Of a DNA stretch of 64,000 nt, positions 52,807 to 61,650 are shown in pieces. Position numbers and translations under genes: made by a program. The stretch comes from Parerythrobacter_A sp963761775 (GTDB lineage Bacteria > Pseudomonadota > Alphaproteobacteria > Sphingomonadales > Sphingomonadaceae): NCBI GenBank assembly GCA_963761775.1, contig CAVXIF010000011.1, positions 434,001 to 498,000 on the forward strand, in the 5' to 3' direction. Numbering within the stretch: position 1 is the first letter of the stretch; the number at the start of each line of letters is the position of its first letter. The notes under the pieces are model-generated. The model saw only the letters and a program-made list of their open reading frames with translations. It was not told where the DNA came from and ran no database searches.

Positions 52807-53544
52807 ATGCACGGTTTCGCCAATCCCCGACGGTTCCTGACACTGGCCCGCTGGCTGACGCCGCTGCTGCTGGTCTCGGGCACTGCGATTGCGGCTGCCG
52901 CGCTGGCCTGGGGTCTGTTCGTGGCACCTGCCGACCGGTTGATGGGCGACACCGTGCGCATCGTGTTCCTGCATGTACCCGCTGCATGGCTGGGGATGGG
53001 CGGATGGATGGCGATCGCGGTGTCGAGCGCGGTATTCCTCGTCTGGCGCCATCCGCTGGCGGCGTTGGCGGCGCGCGGCGCGGCGGTACCGGGCGCAGTC
53101 TTTACTGCGATATGCCTTGCAACAGGTTCGATCTGGGGCCGCCCGACGTGGGGGTCGTGGTGGGAATGGGACGGGCGGATGACGTCCATGCTGGTCCTGC
53201 TGTTCCTCTATGCCGGCTACATTGCGCTGTCCCAGGCGGTTGCGCGGGAGGGCGGCTCCAGCCGTATTCCGGCGATTTTCGGATTGGTCGGAGCCGTCAA
53301 TATCCCGATTATCAACCGCTCGGTCGTGTGGTGGAATTCGGTTCACCAGCCTGCCAGCATCACGCTGGGCAAGAGCAGCATGGACGCGGCGTTTCTCTAC
53401 CCGTTACTGATTGCGATGTTGGGCTTCTCGCTGTTGTTCGGCGGGATCGTGCTGGCGCGGATGCGTGCGCTGCTGGCAGATACGCAGGCGGAGGCACGGA
53501 TACGGCGCAAAGCAATGGTGGCAGAGGGCGGTCATGCTGCGTGA
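52807..53544 (+). CDS. ccmC: heme exporter permease CcmC
   Basis: Delivers heme to CcmE during cytochrome c maturation (System I). The 245-residue membrane protein has six helices with the tryptophan-rich WGRPTWGSWWEWDGRMTS and two His, HVPAAWLGMG and NSVHQPASI, that hold heme in the periplasm. It starts the ccm operon here; ccmA and ccmB, the usual ATPase and permease, are not upstream. Confidence 0.96.
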   Translation: MHGFANPRRFLTLARWLTPLLLVSGTAIAAAALAWGLFVAPADRLMGDTVRIVFLHVPAAWLGMGGWMAIAVSSAVFLVWRHPLAALAARGAAVPGAVFTAICLATGSIWGRPTWGSWWEWDGRMTSMLVLLFLYAGYIALSQAVAREGGSSRIPAIFGLVGAVNIPIINRSVVWWNSVHQPASITLGKSSMDAAFLYPLLIAMLGFSLLFGGIVLARMRALLADTQAEARIRRKAMVAEGGHAA

Positions 53545-53695
53545 GGGGCTGGCCCAGTGGGATTTCGTGATCGCGGCATACGGCGTCGGCTTGTTCGCGA
53601 TTGGCGCACTGGTGGCGTGGTCCCTGCGCGAGATGCGGCGGGCCGAGGCACGGCGCGATGCAGCGCGGCGTAACACAAGCGACGACAGCGCATGA
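53534..53695 (+). CDS. ccmD: heme exporter protein CcmD
   Basis: A 53-residue single-helix protein (QWDFVIAAYGVGLFAIGALVAWSLREM) that helps release heme-loaded CcmE. It overlaps the end of ccmC by 11 bp and its TGA overlaps the ATG of ccmE. The conserved N-terminal DF-x-IAAYG and C-terminal basic tail are present. Its small size is normal for CcmD. Confidence 0.9.
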   Translation: MLREGLAQWDFVIAAYGVGLFAIGALVAWSLREMRRAEARRDAARRNTSDDSA

Positions 53696-54189
53696 TGCAG
53701 GCAAAGCACCAGCGGCTGGTCCTGATCGTGGTGGCGATGGCGGTGTTGGTCGCGGCGTCCTTGCTGGCTGCCTATGCGCTGCGCAACCAGGCGAGTTATT
53801 TCTACGTCCCGTCGCAAATGGTGGCCGATCCGCCCGCGACCGACCAGCCGGTGCGCTTGGGCGGCATGGTGCAGGACGGAACGCTGCGCACCTTGGCCGA
53901 TGGAATTACCGTTTCGTTCGTCGTCGGTGATGGCGAAGCGGTGGTGCCGGTTCGCTTCGCGGGAATTTTGCCCGACCTGTTCGTGGAAGGGTCCGGTGTG
54001 GTTGCGGAAGGGCGGATCACCGCCGACGGTACGTTCATGGCGGAAACCCTGCTTGCCAAGCATGACGAGAACTATGTCCCGCGCGAGCTGGAAGAGATGA
54101 CCGAGGCGCAGGCCCGCCAGACTGTCGCCCAAACTGAAAACGTGCCCGGAAAAGCGACCGAAAGCGCACCGGAGAACATGCCGCGATGA
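53692..54189 (+). CDS. ccmE: cytochrome c maturation protein CcmE
   Basis: The periplasmic heme chaperone, anchored by one N-terminal helix (about 7-27). The 165-residue protein has the OB-fold VRLGGMVQDGTL, FAGILPDLFVEGSGVVAEGR and the heme-binding histidine in LLAKHDENYVPRE, where His bonds covalently to a heme vinyl group. It overlaps ccmD and ccmF in ATGA. Confidence 0.97.
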   Translation: MMQAKHQRLVLIVVAMAVLVAASLLAAYALRNQASYFYVPSQMVADPPATDQPVRLGGMVQDGTLRTLADGITVSFVVGDGEAVVPVRFAGILPDLFVEGSGVVAEGRITADGTFMAETLLAKHDENYVPRELEEMTEAQARQTVAQTENVPGKATESAPENMPR

Positions 54190-56183
54190 TTGCCGAGCTG
54201 GGCCATGCGGCATTGTGGATGGCGGCGACGCTGTGCCTGCTTCAACTCGTGGCAGGTGCGCTGGCGGCTTGGCGCACGGAACAGACCGTACTGGCCGGGA
54301 TCGTGCGCCCCGCCGCTATTATGCAGGGCGCGCTGGCAGGGCTGTCTTTCCTCGCGCTGCTAATGCTGTTTGCGGCGACCGACCTGTCGGTGAAGCTGGT
54401 CGCAACCCATTCCCACTCGCTGAAACCGTTCATCTTCAAGCTGTCTGGCACATGGGGCAATCACGAAGGCTCCATGCTGCTGTGGATTGCCGTGATGGCA
54501 CTGGCAGGTGCGCTGATCGCTGCTGTCGAACGACGCTTGCCCGAACGCACTTTGTTGGCGACATTGGCGGCGCAGGGGTTCGTCGGGCTGGGCTTTTATG
54601 CCTTTATCCTGCTCAGTTCGAACCCGTTCGAGCGGCTGGCGGAACCGGCGGTCGAGGGCGCGGGGCTTAACCCGCTGTTGCAGGATATCGGCCTCGCCTT
54701 CCATCCGCCTACGCTTTATCTCGGCTATGTTGGCCTTTCGGTGGCCTTCAGTTTCGCTGTCGGTGCGCTGTCGACGCGCGGCGTTACGCCGATGTTCGCG
54801 CGCGCAATGCGGCCCTGGGTGCTGGGGGCCTGGGTATTCCTGACGCTGGGGATCGTAGCGGGGTCGTACTGGGCGTATTACGAGCTGGGGTGGGGCGGCT
54901 ACTGGTTCTGGGATCCGGTCGAGAATGCGTCGCTGATGCCGTGGCTGGCGGCTACGGCGCTGCTGCATTCGGTCAGCGTGCTGGCCGCGCGCGATGCCCT
55001 GCGGACATGGACGATCATGCTCAGCGTCGTGGCATTTTCGATGTCGATGCTGGGCACATTCCTGGTTCGGTCAGGCGTGTTGACCAGCGTCCATGCCTTT
55101 GCCGTCGATCCGGAACGGGGCAGTTTCATCCTGTTCCTGCTCGCGATTTATATCGGCGGGGCCTTGCTGCTGTTCGCCCTGCGCGCTGGCAGCATCGCGG
55201 AAGGCAAGCGGTTTCGCATCGCCAGTCGGGAAGGCGCGCTGGTGGTCAACAACGTGCTGCTGAGCGCGACGCTCGGCATCGTGCTGCTGGGCACGCTTTA
55301 TCCGCTGCTGACCGAGGCGTTCGGCGTACGCGTGTCGGTCGGACCGCCCTATTTCAATCCGGTTGCGGCCGTATTCGTGCTGCCGATGCTGCTCGTGATG
55401 GCAGTGGGGCCATTGCTGCGATGGCGGCATGATCGGCCATCGCGTTTGCGCCTGCCCGCCGCCATGATCTTCGGCGTCATGCTGGCAATCTTCGTCGTGC
55501 TCGTGGTGCTTGGATCATACGGTCTGCTTGCTGAATTGGGCCTCGCGATGGCGGTGGGCCTGGCGATTGCCAGCGTACTGCCCCTGCGCAACCGCAGCCT
55601 GCGCCGCACGCCGTTGGCGACATGGGGCATGGTGGTGGCGCATCTGGGTATCGCCGTGGCCCTGTTCGGGATGGCAAGCGAGAGCGCGTTCAGCGAGGAG
55701 AAGCTGGCCGCCGTGGCTCCGGGCGGACGCGCGGATATCGGGCCGTGGCAAGTCGAGCTGGCGGCGGTCGAGCCGGTGGCAGGACCGAACTGGACCGCGA
55801 TCGAGGGGCAGTTGGTGGCGCGCTATGGTGGCGGCGAACCGGTGCTGCTGAACCCGCAGGCGCGAACCTTCTGGGCGCCGGTGCAGGAAACGACCGAAAG
55901 CGTGCTGGCGACGCGATGGAACGGGCAGCTCTACGCCGTCATCGGCAAACGCGCCGGGCCGGACGCAGAGGGGCGTGAACGCTGGCAGTTGCGGCTGTGG
56001 TGGAAGCCGTTTGTTACCCTGATCTGGTATGGCGGGCTGCTGGTCGCGTTGGGCGGCGTGCTGGCGCTGGTCGGGCGGGTGGGTGATGACCTGCGTCGCC
56101 GCCGCCGCGCCCGTCGCTATGAGGACCAGGTTGCAGATGCGAAGGCGTGGGGAGCCTATGAACCAGCAGGCGAGAACGCATGA
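54186..56183 (+). CDS. ccmF: heme lyase subunit CcmF
   Basis: Transfers heme from CcmE to apocytochrome c. The 665-residue integral membrane protein has many helices, the WWD motif WGGYWFWDPVENASLMPWL, and conserved His in TWGNHEGSMLLW and PPTLYLGYVG nearby. Length is typical for CcmF. Overlaps with ccmE and with ccmG are 4 bp each, so the operon is translated as a unit. Confidence 0.97.
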   Translation: MIAELGHAALWMAATLCLLQLVAGALAAWRTEQTVLAGIVRPAAIMQGALAGLSFLALLMLFAATDLSVKLVATHSHSLKPFIFKLSGTWGNHEGSMLLWIAVMALAGALIAAVERRLPERTLLATLAAQGFVGLGFYAFILLSSNPFERLAEPAVEGAGLNPLLQDIGLAFHPPTLYLGYVGLSVAFSFAVGALSTRGVTPMFARAMRPWVLGAWVFLTLGIVAGSYWAYYELGWGGYWFWDPVENASLMPWLAATALLHSVSVLAARDALRTWTIMLSVVAFSMSMLGTFLVRSGVLTSVHAFAVDPERGSFILFLLAIYIGGALLLFALRAGSIAEGKRFRIASREGALVVNNVLLSATLGIVLLGTLYPLLTEAFGVRVSVGPPYFNPVAAVFVLPMLLVMAVGPLLRWRHDRPSRLRLPAAMIFGVMLAIFVVLVVLGSYGLLAELGLAMAVGLAIASVLPLRNRSLRRTPLATWGMVVAHLGIAVALFGMASESAFSEEKLAAVAPGGRADIGPWQVELAAVEPVAGPNWTAIEGQLVARYGGGEPVLLNPQARTFWAPVQETTESVLATRWNGQLYAVIGKRAGPDAEGRERWQLRLWWKPFVTLIWYGGLLVALGGVLALVGRVGDDLRRRRRARRYEDQVADAKAWGAYEPAGENA

Positions 56184-56710
56184 ACCGGCTGCTGGTCTGG
56201 ATACCGCTCGCGCTGTTCGCGCTGTTCTGCGGAGTGGCGGCGTATCAACTGTCGCAGCCTGCCGATGACAGGGTTGCCAGCGCCATGATCGGCAAGCCGC
56301 TGCCCGACTTCGCGCTACCGGCGGCAACCGATGCACTGCCCGGTGTTGCGCGCGCCGATTTTACCGATGGCACGCCGCGCCTGTTGAATATCTGGGCGAG
56401 CTGGTGCGTGCCCTGCGTGGCCGAAGCACCGCAGCTGGAACAGCTCGAGGCACGTGGTGCCGAGATCGTTGGCGTGGCGCTGCGCGACGACCCCGAAGAC
56501 GTAGCGCGTTTTCTCGAACGCTATGGCAACCCGTATACGCGCATCGGCGCCGATGACATGTCCGCGCTACAGGTGGAAATCGGCTCGTCCGGAGTGCCCG
56601 AAACGTTCGTCATCGATGGTAGCGGCGTGATCACATACCAACATATCGGCGATATCCGCGCGCGCGACGTGCCGGTGCTGCTGGCCGAGCTGGCGAAGGC
56701 CGGAGCGTGA
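56180..56710 (+). CDS. dsbE: thiol:disulfide interchange protein CcmG/DsbE
   Basis: A membrane-anchored thioredoxin that keeps the apocytochrome CxxCH cysteines reduced. The 176-residue protein has an N-terminal helix (about 3-20), then LNIWASWCVPCVAEAPQL with the WCxxC pair, and SSGVPETFVIDGSGVI with the cis-proline. It overlaps ccmF and ccmH by 4 bp. Confidence 0.96.
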   Translation: MNRLLVWIPLALFALFCGVAAYQLSQPADDRVASAMIGKPLPDFALPAATDALPGVARADFTDGTPRLLNIWASWCVPCVAEAPQLEQLEARGAEIVGVALRDDPEDVARFLERYGNPYTRIGADDMSALQVEIGSSGVPETFVIDGSGVITYQHIGDIRARDVPVLLAELAKAGA

Positions 56711-57126
56711 TCCGCATGCTCCTCGCGATGCTGCTGTTGTTGGCCGGTGCGCCGCTTGCGTCCCAGCAAGGCGTTCCAGCCGCACCTTACGCCTACGTGC
56801 AACTTCCCGATCCGGAACAGGAGGCGGCTGCGCAGGCCTTGATGCACACGCTGCGCTGTTTGACGTGCCAGAGCCAGTCCATCGCCGACAGCGACGCCGA
56901 TATGGCGGGTGACATGCGCCATCAGGTCCGCAGCCGCATCGCCGCCGGAGAGACGCCCGCCCAAGTGCGCGGATGGCTGGTCGAGCGGTACGGCGATTAT
57001 GTCAGCTTCACGCCTGTCGCCAGCAACACGACCTGGCCGTTATTCGCCGTGCCGGTTGCGATCCTGTTGGTTGTCGGCAGTCTGCTTTGGCGGCGATTTT
57101 CACGAAAAGGACAGACGCCGCGATGA
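56707..57126 (+). CDS. ccmH: cytochrome c-type biogenesis protein CcmH
   Basis: Periplasmic thiol protein of the heme lyase, 139 residues. Signal segment (MIRMLLAMLLLLAGAPLASQ), redox motif LRCLTCQSQS (LRCxxCQ), a three-helix bundle with RSRIAAGETPAQVRGWLVERYGDYVSF and a C-terminal helix. It starts with GTG and overlaps ccmG. Confidence 0.95.
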   Translation: MIRMLLAMLLLLAGAPLASQQGVPAAPYAYVQLPDPEQEAAAQALMHTLRCLTCQSQSIADSDADMAGDMRHQVRSRIAAGETPAQVRGWLVERYGDYVSFTPVASNTTWPLFAVPVAILLVVGSLLWRRFSRKGQTPR

Positions 57127-57764
57127 TCTGGCTGGCCGTTCTGCTGCTGGCCGTGGGTGCGCTTGCGCTGGCGGTGTTCCTCCTTCGTTTGCCCGCAGCG
57201 GGTCGCACGCTTTTCGCTGCGGCGCTCGTGTTCGGTCTGGCCGGATATGCGTGGTTCGGTTCGCCGGGGCAGCCTGCTGCGCCCAAAACCGCCGAAGTCG
57301 CGCAACCCGAAGCGGCATTCGGCGCGATCAAGGCCCGTCGCGCCTTTTTCGATCCGTCGCAGCCGCCCGGTCGGTTCGTGATGATGGCGGACGGTTACGC
57401 GCGCAAAGGCCAGCATGCCGACGCTGCCGCGCTGTTGCGTGGGGCGGTGGCGGACAATCCGGACGATGCCGAAGCATGGGTCGCGCTTGGCAATGCGCTG
57501 ATCGAGCATGCGGATGGCAACCCGACGCCTGCCGCGTTGCTGGCCTATGCGCAGGCTGAACGCATTGCGCCGCAAAACCCCGCCAGCGCCTATTTCTTCG
57601 GCGTGGCCCTGTTACGGGGCGGACGGGCGGAGGAAACCCGCGCAATCTGGGCCGAACTGATCGAAGCTGCACCCGCCGATGCCCCCTATCGCGCCGAACT
57701 GGCCATGCAGCTGGCGCAGCTGGACGCCATCATCGCACGCCGGACACCGCCGCCGCGTCCCTGA
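57123..57764 (+). CDS. ccmI: cytochrome c-type biogenesis protein CcmI
   Basis: TPR protein that presents apocytochrome c to CcmF/CcmH. The 213-residue protein has two N-terminal helices (about 2-20 and 27-45) and periplasmic TPR repeats, as in AWVALGNALIEHADGN and ASAYFFGVALLRGGRAEETRAIWAELI. It is short compared with gammaproteobacterial CcmI. It overlaps ccmH in ATGA and ends the operon. Confidence 0.9.
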   Translation: MIWLAVLLLAVGALALAVFLLRLPAAGRTLFAAALVFGLAGYAWFGSPGQPAAPKTAEVAQPEAAFGAIKARRAFFDPSQPPGRFVMMADGYARKGQHADAAALLRGAVADNPDDAEAWVALGNALIEHADGNPTPAALLAYAQAERIAPQNPASAYFFGVALLRGGRAEETRAIWAELIEAAPADAPYRAELAMQLAQLDAIIARRTPPPRP

Positions 57765-57890
57765 ACGGTGCGTGTTGCAGTGCGGTAGCCATGCTGCTAC
57801 CCGCCGCGCTCTTTGAAAGCGGAAGCCTTGCGACGAAGATTGCAACCAGGGGCACCGCAAAGGGCGCAACCATAAAGGGCCGGCGAAGCA

Positions 57891-59858
57891 ATGCGCGACG
57901 CTTCCTCCGATCAGGCATCTGCCGAAAACGGCACCGTGCGACCAGACGAAGGCCCGGCACCCACCGGGTCTGTTAGCACCGGTGTGCATCGTGGCTCCAG
58001 GGCCGCGCTTGCCGTCGGGGCCATCGGCGTCGTCTTCGGTGATATCGGCACCAGCCCGCTTTATGCATTCCGCGAAACCTTTGTCGGCCCCAATCCGCTG
58101 CCGATAGACCGGATGCACGTCATGGGCGTGGTCAGCCTGATCTTCTGGTCGATGACGCTGGTGGTGGCGATCCAGTACGTCACCATCCTGATGCGCGCCG
58201 ACAACAAGGGGCAGGGCGGCAGCCTTGCACTCGTCGCGCTGATTTCCAGCCATATCGGCAAATCGCGCTATGCCTGGGTGGCGGTGCTGCTTGGCGTGTT
58301 CGCCACCTCGCTGTTCTACGGCGACAGCATGATTACGCCCGCAATTTCGGTTCTTTCCGCAGTCGAGGGGCTGACCGTCGTCGATCACCGGCTGGACCCG
58401 TTCGTCATTCCCATTGCGCTGACTTTGCTCATCTTTCTGTTCCTGCTGCAGAAGCGCGGCACGGCAAAGGTCGGCGCACTGTTTGCGCCGGTGATGATCG
58501 TTTATTTCATCGTCATCGCCGGGTTGGGCACCGCGCAAATCGCGCAGCATCCGGAAATCCTGTGGGCGCTGAACCCCTATTACGCGGTGCAGTTCTTCGT
58601 GATCGACAAATGGTTCGCCTTCCTTGCATTGGGGTCGGTGGTGCTGGCGGTGACGGGGTCGGAGGCGCTGTATTCCGACATGGGCCATTTCGGGCGCGGG
58701 CCGATGAAGCTGAGCTGGTTCGGCTTCGTCATGCCCTGCCTGCTGCTCAACTATTTCGGGCAAGGCGCGATGATTTCCAGCCTGCCGCCCGCACTGGCTG
58801 CCGAAGCGATCCAGAACCCGTTCTTTTTCCTTGCGGGCGAGGAATGGCGCTTGCCGCTGGTCATCCTCGCCACCTTCGCCACCTTCATCGCCAGCCAGGC
58901 AGTGATTTCGGGCGCGTTTTCCATCACGCACCAGGCGGTCCAGATGGGTTTCATCCCGCGCCTGTCCACCATGCACACCAGCGAAACCGAGGGCGGGCAG
59001 ATATACATCCCGGTAGTCAACTGGGCGCTGATGGTGGCGGTCATCATCCTGGTGCTGACTTTCCAGAACTCCAGCAACCTGGCTTCGGCTTACGGTATCG
59101 CGGTGACGGGCGCGGTAACGATCGACACGTTGCTGATGGCGGCGCTGCTGATCGGCGTGTGGAAATGGCGCTGGTGGTATGCCGCGCCGGTCGTCGCGCT
59201 GTTCCTGATCGTGGACGGGGCATATTTCGCTGCGAACTTGACGAAAGTGCCCGATGGCGGGTGGTTCCCCCTGCTGGTGGGCGCAGTGGTGTTTACCCTG
59301 CTGACCACCTGGGCACGCGGGCGCAAGCTGATGCGCGAGCGGATGACCGAGGTGGCATTGCCGATTCAGGTGTTTGCCAAATCGGCAAAGAACAGCGCCG
59401 TGCGCGTGCCGGGCACCGCCATCTTCATGGCCAGTACGACAGGCGGGGTACCTTCCGCGCTGCTCCACAATATCAAGCACAACAAGGTGCTGCACGAACG
59501 GGTGGTGATCCTGACCATCCAGATCGCCGACGTGCCCTATATCGATCCCGACGCCCGCTGCGAATATCACGACCTTGGCGACGGGTTCTATCGCGCGGTG
59601 CTGCATTACGGCTTCATGGAAAATACCGACGTGCCGCTGGGGCTGCAAAGCATGCAGCAGTGCGGCGGCGCGTTCGACATGATGCAGACCAGCTTCTTCC
59701 TCAGTCGCCAGACCCTGTTGCCCAGCGACAAACCCGGAATGCCGCTATGGCGCGAGAAGATATTCGCGTGGATGCTGCGAAATTCGGCGACGGCGATGGA
59801 GTTCTTCCAGCTTCCGACCAACCGCGTGGTGGAGCTGGGCAGCCAGGTTCGGATTTGA
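57891..59858 (+). CDS. kup: potassium transporter Kup
   Basis: A 655-residue H+/K+ symporter of the inner membrane. A polar N-terminus of about 40 residues leads to GAIGVVFGDIGTSPLYAFRETF, the family signature, then twelve predicted helices (YSDMGHFGRGPMKLSWFGFV, SQAVISGAFSITHQAVQMGFIPR) and a cytoplasmic C-terminal domain ending FFQLPTNRVVELGSQVRI. ATG 57891 is used. It ends at a hairpin terminator. Confidence 0.95.
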   Translation: MRDASSDQASAENGTVRPDEGPAPTGSVSTGVHRGSRAALAVGAIGVVFGDIGTSPLYAFRETFVGPNPLPIDRMHVMGVVSLIFWSMTLVVAIQYVTILMRADNKGQGGSLALVALISSHIGKSRYAWVAVLLGVFATSLFYGDSMITPAISVLSAVEGLTVVDHRLDPFVIPIALTLLIFLFLLQKRGTAKVGALFAPVMIVYFIVIAGLGTAQIAQHPEILWALNPYYAVQFFVIDKWFAFLALGSVVLAVTGSEALYSDMGHFGRGPMKLSWFGFVMPCLLLNYFGQGAMISSLPPALAAEAIQNPFFFLAGEEWRLPLVILATFATFIASQAVISGAFSITHQAVQMGFIPRLSTMHTSETEGGQIYIPVVNWALMVAVIILVLTFQNSSNLASAYGIAVTGAVTIDTLLMAALLIGVWKWRWWYAAPVVALFLIVDGAYFAANLTKVPDGGWFPLLVGAVVFTLLTTWARGRKLMRERMTEVALPIQVFAKSAKNSAVRVPGTAIFMASTTGGVPSALLHNIKHNKVLHERVVILTIQIADVPYIDPDARCEYHDLGDGFYRAVLHYGFMENTDVPLGLQSMQQCGGAFDMMQTSFFLSRQTLLPSDKPGMPLWREKIFAWMLRNSATAMEFFQLPTNRVVELGSQVRI

Positions 59859-59884
59859 ACCGCAACAACGGTTTGCAGGGTGAC

Positions 59885-59907
59885 AAAGGTGACACCGTGT
59901 CACTTTT
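59885..59907 (+). terminator. hairpin terminator after kup
   Basis: AAAGGTGACA (59885-59894) pairs with TGTCACTTTT (59898-59907) with one G-U pair and loop CCG. The T run is part of the stem. A spacer of about 180 bp to the convergent yciB gene shows nothing else. Confidence 0.7.
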
Positions 59908-60088
59908 GCGAACCGATAATTTCACTATTCAATTCAAATTATTAGGTTCGAAACTCGAACCGGACGGACACATGTCCCGGGGGCGAAAAACGTGTCATAA
60001 TTCCCGGTCGGATCCTGGCCCGTTCGGGCGGTGCGTCGCAGCAACCCTACCACACGCATTCGCCTGTAGGACAGCGCAAAGCTGCGGC

Positions 60089-60727
60089 TCAGGCGGTCGG
60101 CGGTTCGTCCTTCACCGCATCGTCCGCCAGCGACAGGCCGTGCTTCAGCAGCATCGGTATCTGGCTGAAGGTGAACAGGAACGTCAGCGGCATGAACACC
60201 CACAGCTTGGCCCATAGCCAGCTTTCGAAGCTCAGGCTGGCGCGCAGCACTTCGTTCAGTGCGGCCAACGCCAGGAAGAAGAAGCCCCAGTTGCGCGACA
60301 GCAGCAGCCAGCCCCTGTCGCTCAGTCCCTCGAATGCTGCTTCCAGCAGCACGCGCAGCAGGGCGCGGCCTTTCCAGAAATAAGCGCCGAGCAGGACGAT
60401 ACCGAACATGCTGTAAATCAGCGTCGGTTTGATCTGCACGAACAATGGATCGCCGAAGAAGATCGTCAGACCGCCGAAACCGACGATAAGCGCGGTCGAG
60501 AACCACAGCATCGGGGACACCTTCCCCAGTCTTAGTTTGGAGAAGATCAGGGCGATCACCGCCGCAACCATGAAGGCCAGCGTGCCCTTGATAACAGCGG
60601 CGATCTCGGCAATCGGCTCGCTTTCGGCGGGCGAGAAGTATTTATAGACGCCCAGGAATATGATTAGCGGCCCGTAATCGACGGCCACGTTGATCCAGCC
60701 CGACGCCGGTTTTTTCGTCTCGGCCAT
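60089..60727 (-). CDS. yciB: inner membrane septation protein YciB/IspZ
   Basis: A 212-residue membrane protein involved in cell envelope shape and septation. It has five helices and conserved PSISWINVAVDYGPLIIF-like start (GWINVAVDYGPLIIFLGVYK), KPTLIYSMFGIVLLGAYFW and LLSRNWGFFFLALAALNEV-x-R. Its ATG (60727) shares one base with the ftsY stop (TGATG), so it is coupled to ftsY, an unusual partner set seen in alphaproteobacteria (mtaB-ftsY-yciB). Confidence 0.92.
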   Translation of the reverse strand: MAETKKPASGWINVAVDYGPLIIFLGVYKYFSPAESEPIAEIAAVIKGTLAFMVAAVIALIFSKLRLGKVSPMLWFSTALIVGFGGLTIFFGDPLFVQIKPTLIYSMFGIVLLGAYFWKGRALLRVLLEAAFEGLSDRGWLLLSRNWGFFFLALAALNEVLRASLSFESWLWAKLWVFMPLTFLFTFSQIPMLLKHGLSLADDAVKDEPPTA

Positions 60728-61650
60728 CAGGCCACTCCTGCAATGACGCGCGCGACCAGGTCGGGATCGAACGGGCGCAAATCGTCGATCTTTTCGCCGA
60801 CGCCGATGGCATGGATCGGCAGGCCATATTGCTGCGCCGCCGCGACCAGCACGCCGCCGCGCGCCGTGCCGTCCAGCTTGGTCATCACGAGGCCCGTCAC
60901 GCCCGCAACTTCGCGGAACACGTCGATCTGCGCCAGCGCGTTCTGGCCGTTTGTCGCATCCAGCACCAGCACGACATCGTGCGGTGCTTCGGGGTTCAAC
61001 CGGCCCAGAACCTTCCGGATCTTGGCCAGTTCGTCCATCAGCTCGCGCTTGTTCTGCAACCGTCCGGCGGTGTCGACCACCAGCGTGTCGATGCCCTGCT
61101 CGGTCGCGGCCTTTACGCCGTCGAACACGATGCTGGCGGGGTCGCCGCCTTCCGGGCCGCGTATCAGCGGCACGCCGACGCGGTCCGCCCATGTGGCGAG
61201 TTGCCCGATGGCGGCGGCGCGAAAGGTGTCGCCTGCGGCCAGCATCACGCCGTAATCGTCTTCGGTGAACCAGTGCGCCAGCTTGGCAATCGTGGTCGTC
61301 TTGCCGCTGCCGTTGACCCCGATAACGAGGATGACTTGCGGGCGGGGGAAGGCGGTGATTTCCAGCGGCTTGGCCACGGGGCGCAGGATTTCGGCAATTT
61401 CTTCGGCCACCGCTTCCTTCAATTCGCGTTCGGTGATGTTCAGGCCGAACCGTTTCTCCGCCAGACTGTCGCGGATGCGCGCGGCGGCGGCGGGGCCAAG
61501 GTCGGACGCGATCAGCGCATCTTCCACCCCGTCCAGCGTGGCATCGTCCAGCTTGGCCGTGCCGATGACGCCGGTGAGATTTTCGCTAAGCCGGTCGGAA
61601 GTCTTGCGAAAGCCCCCGAACATGCGTTGCGACCAGCTTGTCTCGCTCAT
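60727..61650 (-). CDS. ftsY: signal recognition particle receptor FtsY
   Basis: The SRP receptor GTPase that docks ribosomes making membrane proteins; the SRP RNA gene lies at about 26 kb. The 307-residue protein has a short N domain (WSQRMFGGFRKTSDRLSENL) without the long acidic region, then the NG GTPase: ILVIGVNGSGKTTTIAKLA (P-loop), DTFRAAAIGQL, LVVDTAGRLQNKRELMDEL and LVMTKLDGTARGGVLV. It overlaps mtaB by 4 bp. Confidence 0.97.
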   Translation of the reverse strand: MSETSWSQRMFGGFRKTSDRLSENLTGVIGTAKLDDATLDGVEDALIASDLGPAAAARIRDSLAEKRFGLNITERELKEAVAEEIAEILRPVAKPLEITAFPRPQVILVIGVNGSGKTTTIAKLAHWFTEDDYGVMLAAGDTFRAAAIGQLATWADRVGVPLIRGPEGGDPASIVFDGVKAATEQGIDTLVVDTAGRLQNKRELMDELAKIRKVLGRLNPEAPHDVVLVLDATNGQNALAQIDVFREVAGVTGLVMTKLDGTARGGVLVAAAQQYGLPIHAIGVGEKIDDLRPFDPDLVARVIAGVA

